From contig NC_005861.2 of the NCBI RefSeq assembly GCF_000011565.2, positions 62,001 to 126,000 on the forward strand: a stretch of 64,000 bases of DNA, read 5' to 3'. Shown here piece after piece: positions 29,605-40,364 of this stretch. The number at the start of each line of letters is the position of its first letter. The stretch's first letter is position 1. Source of the stretch: Candidatus Protochlamydia amoebophila UWE25. Its GTDB lineage: Bacteria > Chlamydiota > Chlamydiia > Chlamydiales > Parachlamydiaceae. The notes beneath the pieces were generated by a model. It was not told where the DNA came from and did not search any database. It saw nothing but the letters and a program-made list of their open reading frames with translations. A program made the translations under genes and the position numbers.

Positions 29605-32600
29605 TTATTCATGTAGTCCCGATAAGAAAAAAGCTCCCCATAGATGAGGTTGTTCACGTTCTTGTCTAATAGCCATTAACATGGCTTTTTGCAAAGCTTG
29701 GGCCTTATTTAGCTTTTCCACTCCTGTTCCTAAAAGATGGCGATAAAATGTGTCGACCATTTGAAGTGTCAGATCACTATCCGGCAGTCGCCAATAAGTT
29801 GCGACCGTTGATAAAGCGCCTGCAGCAAGAAAAGACCAAACGGGACCAACGCTTCCTTCCCCGTGAAGCTTGCCTCTACCAGAGAAACAAGCACTCATAA
29901 AAACTAGCTCTGTACGCAATCTAAGCGCTGCAATTTCTTGCGCATGGAGATAGCCATTAGGTTTCTCTTGTTCGGGAGAAAGCTTAAAAAGGCCTTCAAA
30001 AACGGAATGGGGATCGAGTTTTTCTTCGGGCTTTTCGCCTGTCGAACCATGACAGGCAAGATGAATCCAGCGCGCATCCTGCATCCCCTCTAAAATGCGC
30101 TGGGCTGTGGCGCTGTCTTGTAAAAGAGTTTTTTCTGACGTTGTTGCAAGGAGAGGAGCGACAATGGTTAGAGCTTCTTTTTCCGCCAATGGTAACGAAT
30201 CTTTTGGATGAGGTGTTGTGGGATTACCAATCACGAGAGAATTTTCTGAGAAATCTTTAGGAATTTCATCCAATAATTTGAGTATGCCAATAGAGGGGGC
30301 AATGGAAATGGGATGTTTTTCTATGAAATATTTTCCCTCTTTATCTAAAAAGGCAGCGAAGGGAATTTGAGCAAGAAATCCGTCAGGAATAATGGTGACG
30401 ACCTGCTGGGGATCTTTGGGGAGATGAGATTCAAGTGGAGCAATCAAAGTTTCATACCAGAGAGAAAGGCGTTCTTTAAAAGATTGCAAAACAGCAGAGG
30501 TTGCACTTTTATCGGGATCTCCTCGGGTTAACTCATCTGGAACATTATACGTAGCAGAACTACGAGTTTTTTTCGAACGAATAAAAGTTCTTCTTTTAGC
30601 AACTGTTGGCTCAACAATAAAAGGGAACGTTTTGAAAACCTGCGCTGCTTCTTTGACCTCTTCTGTTAAATTGCCAAGAGATAGTTGCTGACAGGTTATT
30701 TCGCCTTGAGAAGGAATAACCCAAACAGCAATATTATCCGTGCTCTCGAAAGGAAATGAATAGATGATTAAGCAAGTGTTCAGCTTTTGGGCTAGATCTT
30801 GCATTTCCCGAGCTGTGACTCCGGAAGATAATGAGTCGTCCTTTTGGCACTTGAATTTCTCTGTAAGAGCCGAGACCAAGGCACGGGAACGTCTAAAGTC
30901 TGTAATCTGTAAAGATTTATCGGTTTTACCTTGTTCTAATAAAAGGCTTTCTAGCCTTAAAAGTGGCTTGGCTTGTAATTCAAAAAAGGTAATTTGCCAC
31001 TGGCTATGATTTTTAAGTTCGCGATGTAATAAAGCATAAACGTCGATGCTTTTTCGATAATTCTCTTCTGCTAGCCTAGTACCAGTCTTCCTATAGAGTT
31101 CCCCTAAGTGATAATAACCTGCCGCTTCACTGCGGCGATCTTCTGACTGTTTAGATAAACAAATAAATTTTTCAAAGCATTGAATCGCCTGTTTTATGTT
31201 TCCCATAGCATCATAGCATAGACCTAAACCATTGAAGCTGGATTTTTTTACCTCGGGATTATCACTCGCATTGGCTTCTTTATATTGTTCAAGTGCCTCA
31301 TCAAACATACTAGCGAGGAAGTAAATTTCTCCCAAATTTAATACAATCAATCCTCGCGTAGAGGTCTTCTTTACTTTTTTTAATGCTTCAATATAATATT
31401 TTATTCCCTCAGGATAATTTTTTAAATTGCTACAAGCACTACCGAGATTCATATATACTGTTCCCAAGCAGTCTAAAAATGATTCTAATTCCCCAGGAGT
31501 TTTTAAAGAGTTTAATTTTTTAGCGATTTTTAAAGCTTGCGTATGATAACTAAATCCTCTCTCATAATCTCCAAAAGTATTATAAATCTTTCCAAGAGCT
31601 GTTAACGCCCTAAATTTACTATCTAATGCTTGTATTTCATCTATTTGAATTGACAAATGCTGTGTTAGCTCTAAAGTTTTTTCAGCATGGAAAATAGCTT
31701 CTTCATATGGACCAATATTATTAAATAATTCCGCTAAGCCTCCATGAATTTGGATTTCTTTAATAAATTCGCCTCGAGGAATAATCTTGAGGGCAATTTG
31801 ATATGCCTCTTTAGCTAGCGGATAGTTTTGGGCGTTAGCATGGATGTGACCGATCCCAGTGTAAATCAAAGCTTGTTTGGATTTCTCTTCTGTCAAATTT
31901 AATGCAACTTGATAACATTGAATCGCGTCATCGTTTTTACCGATGGAAAGGTAAACTTTTGTAAGTTCAACAAGAATCTGATTTTCAACTTCAGGTTCTT
32001 TTAGAATTTGCGTGATAGATTGAGCTTTTTTATAAAAAGGAAGTGCTAGCTCGCCTCGTCCTTGCGCTACGTAAAGGGAGCCTATGTTTTTTAAACAAAT
32101 AATTATTGCATAAGGAACGTGTAACTCTTGCGCTACTTTCAATGCTTCAGTGCCATGAAAAATAGCCATTGGATACCGTTCAATAAGTTGATTCCAATCT
32201 GCAAGTTTTCCATGAAGTTCCATGATACGAACAAGTGATTCTTTCTTTTCTGACCTTTTCGGAATTTTTTGTGTAAAAATTTCTAAGAAAGCTTTGGTAT
32301 GAAGGATAGCGCGATGAAAATCACCTTGGCTTCCGTAAAACTCTGCCATGACTGTTAAAAAATTTGCAGGTACTTCTCTGCCTTTATTAATGATAGATTT
32401 TTGCATATTTATATCTTCTAAAACACTTTCAGGTAAAGTTTCGAAAAGCCTTAGAACAGACTTTTCTACATTTTTTGGGATAAATGGCTGGATTTTTTCT
32501 TCACTAACCAATTGATAAAGATTTGCTACCCATCGCTTCATATTGCTAAGAATAGAGTCCTTATTTTGAATAAGTAGGTTAGAACAGTGATTGCCAAATT

Positions 32601-33060
32601 CGAGATAGGGAAGCAGCCACAGGTGCTCTAAGATGTCTTGATAAATCATACAGATAGGAAATAGAAAATTAACTTGGCCTAAATTTAATTTCGATTCGAT
32701 GATTTCACTAACAATTTCTTCTAGATGAATTAACTGTTGAGCTTGATTGTACTGAATATCATAGTAAAATGTTTCCGAATCAAAAAGAGACACTATCTTT
32801 TGTAGTATCAAATTTTGTATTTCTTCCATCTCTAATTTTAACAGTTGGCAGAAACATTCCCTTTTGATACTAATATCTTCTAATTGACTTATCCTTTCAA
32901 TGAGCAATTTGGCACTGATAATGATGTTTTTTTCGGTAGTGAAACTTGTTTTATAGGCTTCAATTAAACCTTTTACATGATCTAAAGTGGATATGATTGG
33001 CGAACTTTGGAAAAAAAGAGAATCATAAGTAGTACTGTATCCAGTTGACTTTACATTCAT
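29605..33060 (-). CDS. TPR-CHAT protease-like protein (copy 7)
   Basis: 1,151 residues, ATG start (MNVKSTGYS, group B-like N-terminus) with AAGGG about ten bases upstream. Helical N-terminal domain, TPR-type repeats to about 700, CHAT about 750-1151 with His near 1004 (LACHG) and Cys near 1058 (SACFSG). Its CHAT centre (TYNVPDELTRGDPDKSATSA and ESHLPKDPQQ) is otherwise found only in the adjacent broken copy 8, whose N-terminus is group A. Neighbouring genes therefore appear to have exchanged their 3' halves. It is the last gene of the right-hand block, followed by an 815-base spacer. Confidence 0.93.
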   Translation of the reverse strand: MNVKSTGYSTTYDSLFFQSSPIISTLDHVKGLIEAYKTSFTTEKNIIISAKLLIERISQLEDISIKRECFCQLLKLEMEEIQNLILQKIVSLFDSETFYYDIQYNQAQQLIHLEEIVSEIIESKLNLGQVNFLFPICMIYQDILEHLWLLPYLEFGNHCSNLLIQNKDSILSNMKRWVANLYQLVSEEKIQPFIPKNVEKSVLRLFETLPESVLEDINMQKSIINKGREVPANFLTVMAEFYGSQGDFHRAILHTKAFLEIFTQKIPKRSEKKESLVRIMELHGKLADWNQLIERYPMAIFHGTEALKVAQELHVPYAIIICLKNIGSLYVAQGRGELALPFYKKAQSITQILKEPEVENQILVELTKVYLSIGKNDDAIQCYQVALNLTEEKSKQALIYTGIGHIHANAQNYPLAKEAYQIALKIIPRGEFIKEIQIHGGLAELFNNIGPYEEAIFHAEKTLELTQHLSIQIDEIQALDSKFRALTALGKIYNTFGDYERGFSYHTQALKIAKKLNSLKTPGELESFLDCLGTVYMNLGSACSNLKNYPEGIKYYIEALKKVKKTSTRGLIVLNLGEIYFLASMFDEALEQYKEANASDNPEVKKSSFNGLGLCYDAMGNIKQAIQCFEKFICLSKQSEDRRSEAAGYYHLGELYRKTGTRLAEENYRKSIDVYALLHRELKNHSQWQITFFELQAKPLLRLESLLLEQGKTDKSLQITDFRRSRALVSALTEKFKCQKDDSLSSGVTAREMQDLAQKLNTCLIIYSFPFESTDNIAVWVIPSQGEITCQQLSLGNLTEEVKEAAQVFKTFPFIVEPTVAKRRTFIRSKKTRSSATYNVPDELTRGDPDKSATSAVLQSFKERLSLWYETLIAPLESHLPKDPQQVVTIIPDGFLAQIPFAAFLDKEGKYFIEKHPISIAPSIGILKLLDEIPKDFSENSLVIGNPTTPHPKDSLPLAEKEALTIVAPLLATTSEKTLLQDSATAQRILEGMQDARWIHLACHGSTGEKPEEKLDPHSVFEGLFKLSPEQEKPNGYLHAQEIAALRLRTELVFMSACFSGRGKLHGEGSVGPVWSFLAAGALSTVATYWRLPDSDLTLQMVDTFYRHLLGTGVEKLNKAQALQKAMLMAIRQEREQPHLWGAFFLSGLHE

Positions 33061-33095
33061 AGCTCAACCCTTCAGGTAAATAATTGTTAAAAATA

Positions 33096-33123
33096 TTTTT
33101 ATTTCATAAAGATAAATGAGCAA
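33096..33123 (-). promoter_or_regulatory. Putative promoter of TPR-CHAT copy 7 (variant box)
   Basis: Minus strand TTGCTC (33118-33123), 16-base spacer, TAAAAA (33096-33101), upstream of ATG 33060. Same spacing and -10-like box as before other copies, but the -35-like box is weaker. It lies between broken copy 8 and copy 7 and could make copy 7 independent of it. Confidence 0.3.
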
Positions 33124-33152
33124 ACTATAAATAACTAACAATTTATAATTGT

Positions 33153-36100
33153 TTATTCATGTAGTCCCGATAAGAAAAAAGCTCCCCATAGATGAGGTTG
33201 TTCACGTTTTTGTCTAATAGCCATTATCATGGCTTTTTGCAAAGCTTGGGCTTTGTTTAGCTTTTCCATTTCTAATGCCTAAAAGATGGCGATAGAACGT
33301 GTCGACCATTTGAAGGGTTAGATCACTATCTGGCAGTCTCCAATAAGTCGCGACCGTTGACAAAGCGCCTGCGGCAAGAAAGGACCAGACGGGACCAACG
33401 CTTCCTTCCCCGTGAAGCTTGCCTCTACCAGAGAAACAGGCACTCATAAAAACCAACTCTGTACGCAGCCTAAGCACCGCAATTTCTTGCGCATGAAGAT
33501 AGCCATTAGGATTCTTTTGTTCGGGAGCAAGCTTGAAAAGACCTTCAAAAACGGAATGAGGATCAAGCTTTTCTTCGGGCTTTTCGCCTGTCGAACCATG
33601 ACAAACAAGATGAATCCAGCGTGCATCTCGCATCCCCTCTAAAACGCGCTGGACTGTAGCGCTGTCTTGTAAGAGAGTTTTTTCCGGAGTTGTTTTAAGC
33701 AGAGGAGCGACAATGGCTTGAGCTTCTTTTTCCGCAAATGGTAACGAATCTTTTGGATGAGGTGTTGTGGGATTACCAATCACGAGAGAATTTTCTGAGA
33801 AATCTTTAGGAATTTCATCCAATAATTTGAGTATGCCAATAGAGGGGGCAATGGAAATGGGATGTTTTTCTATGAAATATTTTCCCTCTTTATCTAAAAA
33901 GGCAGCGAATGGAATTTGAGCGAGAAAACCATCGGGAATAATCGTCACGACTTGTTGTGGATCTTTGGGGAGATGAGATTCAAGTGGAGCAATCAAAGTT
34001 TCATACCAGAGAGAAAGGCGTTCTTTAAAAGATTGCAAAACAGCAGAGGTTGCACTCTTATCGGGATCTCCTCGAGTTAACTCATCTGGAACATTATACG
34101 TAGCAGAACTACGAGTTTTTTTCGGACGCAGAAAAGGTCTTCTTTTAGCAACTGTTGGCTCAACAATAAAAGGGAACGTTTTGAAAACCTGCGCTGCTTC
34201 TTTGACCTCTTCTGTCAAAATTCCAAGAGAAAGCTGCTGACAAACGATTTCGCCTTGAGAAGGAATAATCCAAGTGGCAATGTCATCTGTATTTTCGAAA
34301 GAAAATGAGTAAAGAATAAAACAAGTGTTCATTTTGTGGGCAAGAGCTTGCATTTCCTGGATTGTGACTCCAGAAGTTAAAAAATCTTCCTTTTGAAGTT
34401 GAATTTTTTTTGTAAGAGTAGAGACTAAGGCACGCGAACGTCTAAAATCTGTGATTTACAAGGCTTCGTCAGTTTTCTCCTGTTTTAGGAGAAGATTTTC
34501 CAAGCTTAAAAGTGTCTTTGCTTGCTCTTCAAAAAAAGTAATCTGCCACTGACTATGACTTTTAAGCTCTTGATGTAATGCGGCAGAAATGGCGATGCTT
34601 TTGTGATAATTTTCCTCTGCTAACTCAGGATTAGTCTCTTTATATACTATCCCTAAATTATGATAACCTAACGCTTCGTTAAAGCGATCTTCTGAGGCTT
34701 GAGATAAGCAAATAAATTTTTCAAGGTATTGAATCGCCTGCTCTTTGTTTCCCAGAGCATCATAACATATGCCTAGGCCAAGGAGACTGTCTTTTTTCGT
34801 ATCTTGATTACCAATCTTATTTGCTTCTCTATAATATTCAATTGCTTCAGAAAACCTACCGGAAGAAAAAAGAATCTGCCCAATGTTTTTAAAAAACATG
34901 GCTTGATTAAGGTCACCTTTTAAGATTTCTGATGCTTTGTTATAATATTTTATGCCCTCAGAATAATTTTCTTCATCGCAATAGGCACTGCCGAGGTTGC
35001 CATAAGCTATTCCCAAGTAGTTTAAACGAACATCTGATTTTTCAGCGAACTTTACCGCTTGCGTACAATAATCGATTTTTCTCGCGTGATCTCCAAGCGC
35101 ACCATAAATGTTTCCAAGGATTACTAACGCAGAAAATTTACTTTCTTGTGCTTGTAATTCATCTACTTGAACTGACGGACGTTGGATTAGCTCTAAAATT
35201 TTTTCTGCATGGTAAATAGCTTTTCCATATCGACCAAAATTTTTAAAAAATGTGGCTAATTTTTTATGAACTATCATTGCCATAAGTGGGTTGTTACCTT
35301 GAGGAAGAATTTCAAGCGCTTGTCCATAGGCTTCTTCTGCTTCTTTGTACTGTTTGGCCCTAGCATGGGCTTCACCGATCCCAGAGTAGATTAAAGCTTG
35401 TTCAGTTTTTTCTTCTGCTAGTTTTAGAGTAGCTTGATAACATCGAATCACCTCTTCATTATTACCTATGTGAGTATAAACTTCTGCAAGGGCACCAAGA
35501 AACTGCTTTTCACTTTCAGAATCTTGTAACGTTTGCGCTATAGTCAGAGCTTCTTGATAAAAAGAAAGCGCGAGCTCATGTTGTCCTTGCGCTACGTAAA
35601 GGTAACCTAACTTTTTTAAAGAAATAAATATCGCATCATGATCACTCAATTCGACCGCTATTTTTAATACCCTTTCACTATGATCAATAGCCATTGAATA
35701 CCGTCTAAGGAAATGATTCCAGTCTGCAAGATTTCCATGCATCTGCATGATTTTAACAAGAAACTCTTCTTTCTGGGATGTGTTCGGAAGTTCCTGTATT
35801 AAAAGATTTAAAAGAATTTCTGCATAGAAAATGGCAAGAGGGAAATCGCGTTGGTTTCCGTAAAAATCTGCTATGATTTCTAAAAGTGTTAAAGATATTT
35901 CTTCGTTTTTATGAATGGCAGATTTTTGTTCCTCAATTTCTTTTGTGACAGTTTCAGGTAATGGTTCGAAAAGCCTTAAAACAAACTTTTCTAAATTTTT
36001 TGGAATCAATGGACTAATTTTTTCTTCTTTAGCCAATTGATCAAGGCTGTTTTTCCAGCGTTCCATATGGCTTAGAATAGAGTCCTTGTTTTGAATAAGT

Positions 36101-36582
36101 AGATGAGAGCAGTGATCGCCAAATTCGAGATAGGGAAGCAACCAAAGGTGCTCTAGTATACTTTGATATAGCATGCAGATAGGAATCATAAAATTAAGTT
36201 CGTTGGATGTTAACTTTACTCCCATGATTTCGCTGATGATTTCTTCAAGATCGATTAACTGTTGAGCTTGATCATGCTGAATATCGTACAAAATTGTTTT
36301 GTGATTGAAAAGGGGCATTACCTCCTCTGCTATTAAATTTTGAACCTCTTCTATCTCCAAATTTAGCAGACGACAGAAACATTCACGCTTGACACTCATA
36401 TCTTCCAATTGAATTACTTTTTTAAGAAGCAATTTGGCATTAACGAATATATCCTCTTCTAGATTGGATTTTGTTTTATATGCCTCAATTAAACCTTTTA
36501 CATGATCTAATATGGATATCGTGGACAAATGAGGATAGTGAAGATAATAGGGAGTGCTAAATTTAACTGACTCTACATGCAT
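33153..36582 (-). pseudogene. Broken TPR-CHAT gene (copy 8): nonsense mutation plus 3' frameshift
   Basis: The gene starts at ATG 36582 (MHVESVKFS, group A). The TPR half reads normally for 708 codons, then stops at TAA 34456-34458. The paralogues read TTG CAA ATC ACA GAT there, so one C-to-T change turned Gln into a stop just before FRRSRALVS. The frame continues without another stop through the CHAT domain (internal ATG at 34353), with the His motif as LVCHG and an intact SACFSG Cys motif. A second lesion is a one-base insertion at 33274-33275 in the GIE(V/M)EKLN block, which removes the normal last 40 residues. Without it the end would be the usual TAA at 33153-33155. Two independent lesions make loss of function likely, although separate TPR and CHAT polypeptides cannot be excluded. 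Confidence 0.9.
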
Positions 36583-36628
36583 AGGTTAATTCCTTAAAAA
36601 TAAAATATTAAAAATTCTTTTCTCTTAT

Positions 36629-39600
36629 TTATTCATGTAGTCCCGATAAGAAAAAAGCTCCCCATAGATGAGGTTGTTCACGTTCTTGTCTAATAGCCAT
36701 TAACATGGATTTTTGCAAGGCTTGGGCCTTATTGAGTTTTTCCACTTCTATGCCTAAAAGATGGCGATAAAACGTCTCAACCATTTGAAGCGTTAGATCA
36801 CTGTCCGGCAGTCGCCAATAAGTTGCGATTGTTGACAAAGCGCCGGCGGCAAGAAAGGACCAGACGGGACCAACGCTTCCTTCTTCGTGAAGCTTGCCTC
36901 TACCAGAGAAACAGGCACTCATGAAAACCAGTTCTGTACGCAGTCTAAGCGTCGCAATTTCTTGCGCATGAAGATACCCTTGAATATGCTCTTTATCGGG
37001 AGCAAGCTTGAAAAGACCTTCAAAAACGGAATGGGGATCGAGTTTTTCTTCGGGCTTTTCGCCTGTCGAGCCATGACAGGCAAGATGAATCCAGCGTGCA
37101 TCCCGCATCCCCTCTAAAACGCGCTGGGCTACAGCGCTGTCTTGTAAAAGAGTTCTTTCTGGAATTGTTTTAAGCAGGGGAGCGACAATGGTTTGAGCTT
37201 CTTTTTTCGCCAATGGTAACTTGTCTTTTAAATGAGGTGTCGTGGGGTTGCCAATGACGAGAGAATTTTCTGAGAAATCTTTAGGAATTTCGTCTAATAA
37301 TTTGAGTATTCCCACGGAAGGAGCAATGGAAATGGGATGTTTTTCAATCAAATAGGTTCCCTCTTTATCTAAAAAAGCAGCGAAGGGAATTTGAGCGAGA
37401 AATCCATTGGGAATAATGGTGATGACTTGCTGGGGATCTTTGGGGAGATAGGATTCAAGTGGAGCAATGAGAGCTTCATACCACAAAGAAAGGCGTTCTT
37501 TGAAAGATTGCAAAACAGCAGAGTTTGCACTCTCATCGGGATCCCCTCGAGTTAACTCATTTAGAAAAGCATACGTAGCCGAACTACGGGTTTTTTTCGG
37601 ACGCAGAAAAGGTCTTCTTTTAGCAACTGTTGGCTCAACAATAAAAGGGAATTTTTTGAAAACATGAGTCGTTTCTTTAATATCTTCTCCCAAAATTTCA
37701 AGAGGCAGTTGCTGGCAGGTTATTTCGCCCTGCGAAGGAATAACCCAAGCAGTGATATTGTTCATGTCTTCAGGAGAAAGAGAATAAACAATAAAGCAAG
37801 TATTCAGCTTTTGTGCTAGAGCTTGCATTTCTCGGGCTGTGAGTCCAGAAGAGGTCAAAGAATCAATCTTTTGAAATGGGAATTTTTCTGTCAAAGCGGA
37901 TACTAAGGCACGGGAACGTCTAAAGTCTGTAACCTGCAGAGCTTCCTCGTTTTTGCTCTGTTTTAGGAGAAGAATTTCCAGACTTAAAATTGTCTTTGCT
38001 TGCTCTTCAAAAAAAGTGATCTGCCACTGGTGATGATTTTTAAGCTCTTGATGTAATGCGGCAGAAATGGCGATGCTTTTTCGATAATTCTCCTCCGCTA
38101 AACCAAGATCAAACTTTGTATATAATTCGGCTAAGTTATGATAGCCTACCGCTTCGTTAAGGCGATCTTTTGATGCTTGAGATAAGCAAATAGATTTTTC
38201 AATGCATTGGATCGCCTGCTCTTTGTTTCCCATGATATCATAACATACACCTAGGCCAAGAAGACTGTGTCTTTTTATCTCTAGATTACCAATTTTATTA
38301 GCTTCTTCATACAGTTCAATTGTCTTATCAAACTTACCAAGTTCACCCCAAACATTCGCCATATTTAAAAAAATCTTGGCCCGCAAAGTGACATCTTTTG
38401 TTATTCTTAATGCTTTATTATAGTAGTCTATACTTTTAGAATAATTTTTCACATTGCCATACGCGTTACCAAGATTGCCGTATGTTATTTCCAAAGACTG
38501 TGAAAAAAAATTTGGTTTCTCATTGATCTCTAAAGCTTGCGTATGATAGTCGAGTTCTCTTGCATAATCTCCAAACGTACCATAGATGTTTCCAAGAATT
38601 GTTAACGCTCTTAGCTTACTATCAAGTGCTTTTGATTCCTTTTTTTGAACTGATGGATGTTGGATTAGCTCTAAAATTTTTTCAGCATGGGAAATAGCTT
38701 TTTCATATCGGCCAAAATTGTCAAAAAAGTTCGCGAATTTTTCATGAATTATTATTGCGAGAAAAACGTTGTCTTGTGGGCAAAAATGAAGTGCCTTTTG
38801 ATAAGCCTCTTTAGCCAGCTGATAGCATTGGTCATTAGCATGGACGTTACCGATCCCGATACAAATTAATGCTTGTTCAAATTTATTTTCTGCCAAATTC
38901 AATGCAGCCTGAAAACATGAAATTGCCTCATCATTTTTATCGATGGAAAGATAAGCGTCTGCAAGATCAGTAAGAATTTTGCTTTCACTTTTAGGATCTT
39001 GTAGCGTTTGCGCTATAGCTTGAGCTTCTTGATAAAAAGGAAGCGCAAGTTCATTTTTTCCTTGCTTCACGTAAAGGCAGCCTATATTTTTTAAGCAAGT
39101 AATTATTGCAGGAGAATTATGTAGTTCCTGCGCTGCCTTCAATGCTTCTCCTTCATGAAAAATAGCAATTTGATTCTGTCCAAGAATTTGATTCCAGACT
39201 GCAAGATTTCTATGAATCTGCATGATCCTAATAATTAATTTTTCCTTTTGGGACATTTCAGGACGTTTCTGTCTTAGAAATTCTAAAAAAACTTCTGCAT
39301 GAAAAATAGCGCGAGGAAAATCTCCTTGGTCGCTGCAAACTAGTATCATGATTTCTAAAATCCTTGAAGACATTTTTCCAGTTTTATGAATGATAGGTTT
39401 TTGTTTCTCAATTTCTTTTGCAATAGCTTCAGGTAAGGACTGAAAAAGCCTTAGAACGGCTTTTTCTATATTTTTTGGGGTAACCGGTTCAATTTTTTCC
39501 TCGCTAGCTATTTTGAATAAGTAGGTTAGCGCAGTGATTACCAAATTCGAGATAGGAAAGTAGCCATAGATGCTCTAGGATGTCTTGGTATATCATGCAG

Positions 39601-40013
39601 ATAGGAAACAGAAAATTAAGTTCATTTAAGCTTAACTTTGATTCCATGATTTCACTGACAATTTTTTCAAGATGAACTAATTGTTGAGCTTGATCATGTT
39701 GAATATCATACAAAAATGTTTTAAAATCAAAAAGAGGTGCTAGTTCTTGCCCTATCAAATTTTGTATCTCTTCAATCTCTAATTTTAGCAGGCGACATAA
39801 GCATTCACGCTTGACACCAATATCTTTTAATTGACCTATCTCCTCGAGAAGCCATTTGGCACTGATGATTACATTCTCTTCCGTAACGAATTTTGTGTTA
39901 TAGGCCTCGATTAAACTTTTTACATGATCTAAGGTGGATAGTTTGGGCGGACTTTGGGAAAAAGGAGGAGGGTAGTAGAAAAAAGTACTAGATTCAATTG
40001 ACTTTACATTCAT
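36629..40013 (-). pseudogene. Broken TPR-CHAT gene (copy 9): 53-bp deletion near the 5' end
   Basis: ATG 40013 (MNVKSIES, group B) opens a frame that ends after 169 codons at TAG 39504-39506 (CANLLIQNS). The paralogues continue there as IQNKxxILSHMERWKxSLDQLASEEK. Comparison with copy 3 shows that about 53 bases are missing at 39508-39511, between GCTAGC and TATTTTG, which shifts the frame. The remainder (36629 to about 39520) is otherwise a complete TPR-CHAT body with His (LACHG) and Cys (SACFSG) intact. It could be translated only from a poor TTG start at 39544 or an internal site. Probably a recent pseudogene, since no other lesion is seen. Confidence 0.88.
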
Positions 40014-40364
40014 AGCTCAACTCATCAGGTAAATAAAATTTTAAAAATATTTTTATTTTATAAAGAGAAATAGTCAATGTACAAATTGAACAGTAGAACC
40101 TACTAAAACTTTTTCTTGTATAGATAAGTATTTGAATAAAGTTACATCATTGTTACTGGTTTTAAAGAAGATTAGATAAATAACTTGGTAAATTAATCAT
40201 CAAATTTGATGAATAGATGATTGCTAAATGTGGCACATAAGCATACGATCAGAGTTTAATGAAATTGCTTTTTAAAGCTCTTTCGTTCCTTTTGCTTCTC
40301 AGAAATAACTACTTTAGCTATTTCCTCGAAACAAAAGGCAAGATTTCAAGTAAATCTTCTTTGA
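40014..40364. repeat. Duplicated spacer A (right copy)
   Basis: 351 bases homologous to 10273-10653 and in the same position relative to a coiled-coil gene and a TPR-CHAT gene. It includes the TTGACT box for copy 9 (see 40050-40077) and the shared CCTTTTGCTTCTCAGAAATAAC segment. Small differences are spread throughout, so the block duplication is not brand new. No gene seen. Confidence 0.75.
40050..40077 (-). promoter_or_regulatory. Putative promoter of TPR-CHAT copy 9 (conserved box)
   Basis: Minus strand TTGACT (40072-40077), 16-base spacer, TAAAAA (40050-40055), upstream of ATG 40013. Identical boxes and spacing precede copies 1, 4 and 12. The promoter appears intact although the gene it drives is broken. 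Confidence 0.4.

Noticed and set aside
36629-39544. 971-aa frame as an independent complete gene
   Set aside because: Its first residues come from an out-of-frame TTG start next to a 53-bp deletion; paralogues show it is the rest of the gene starting at 40013.
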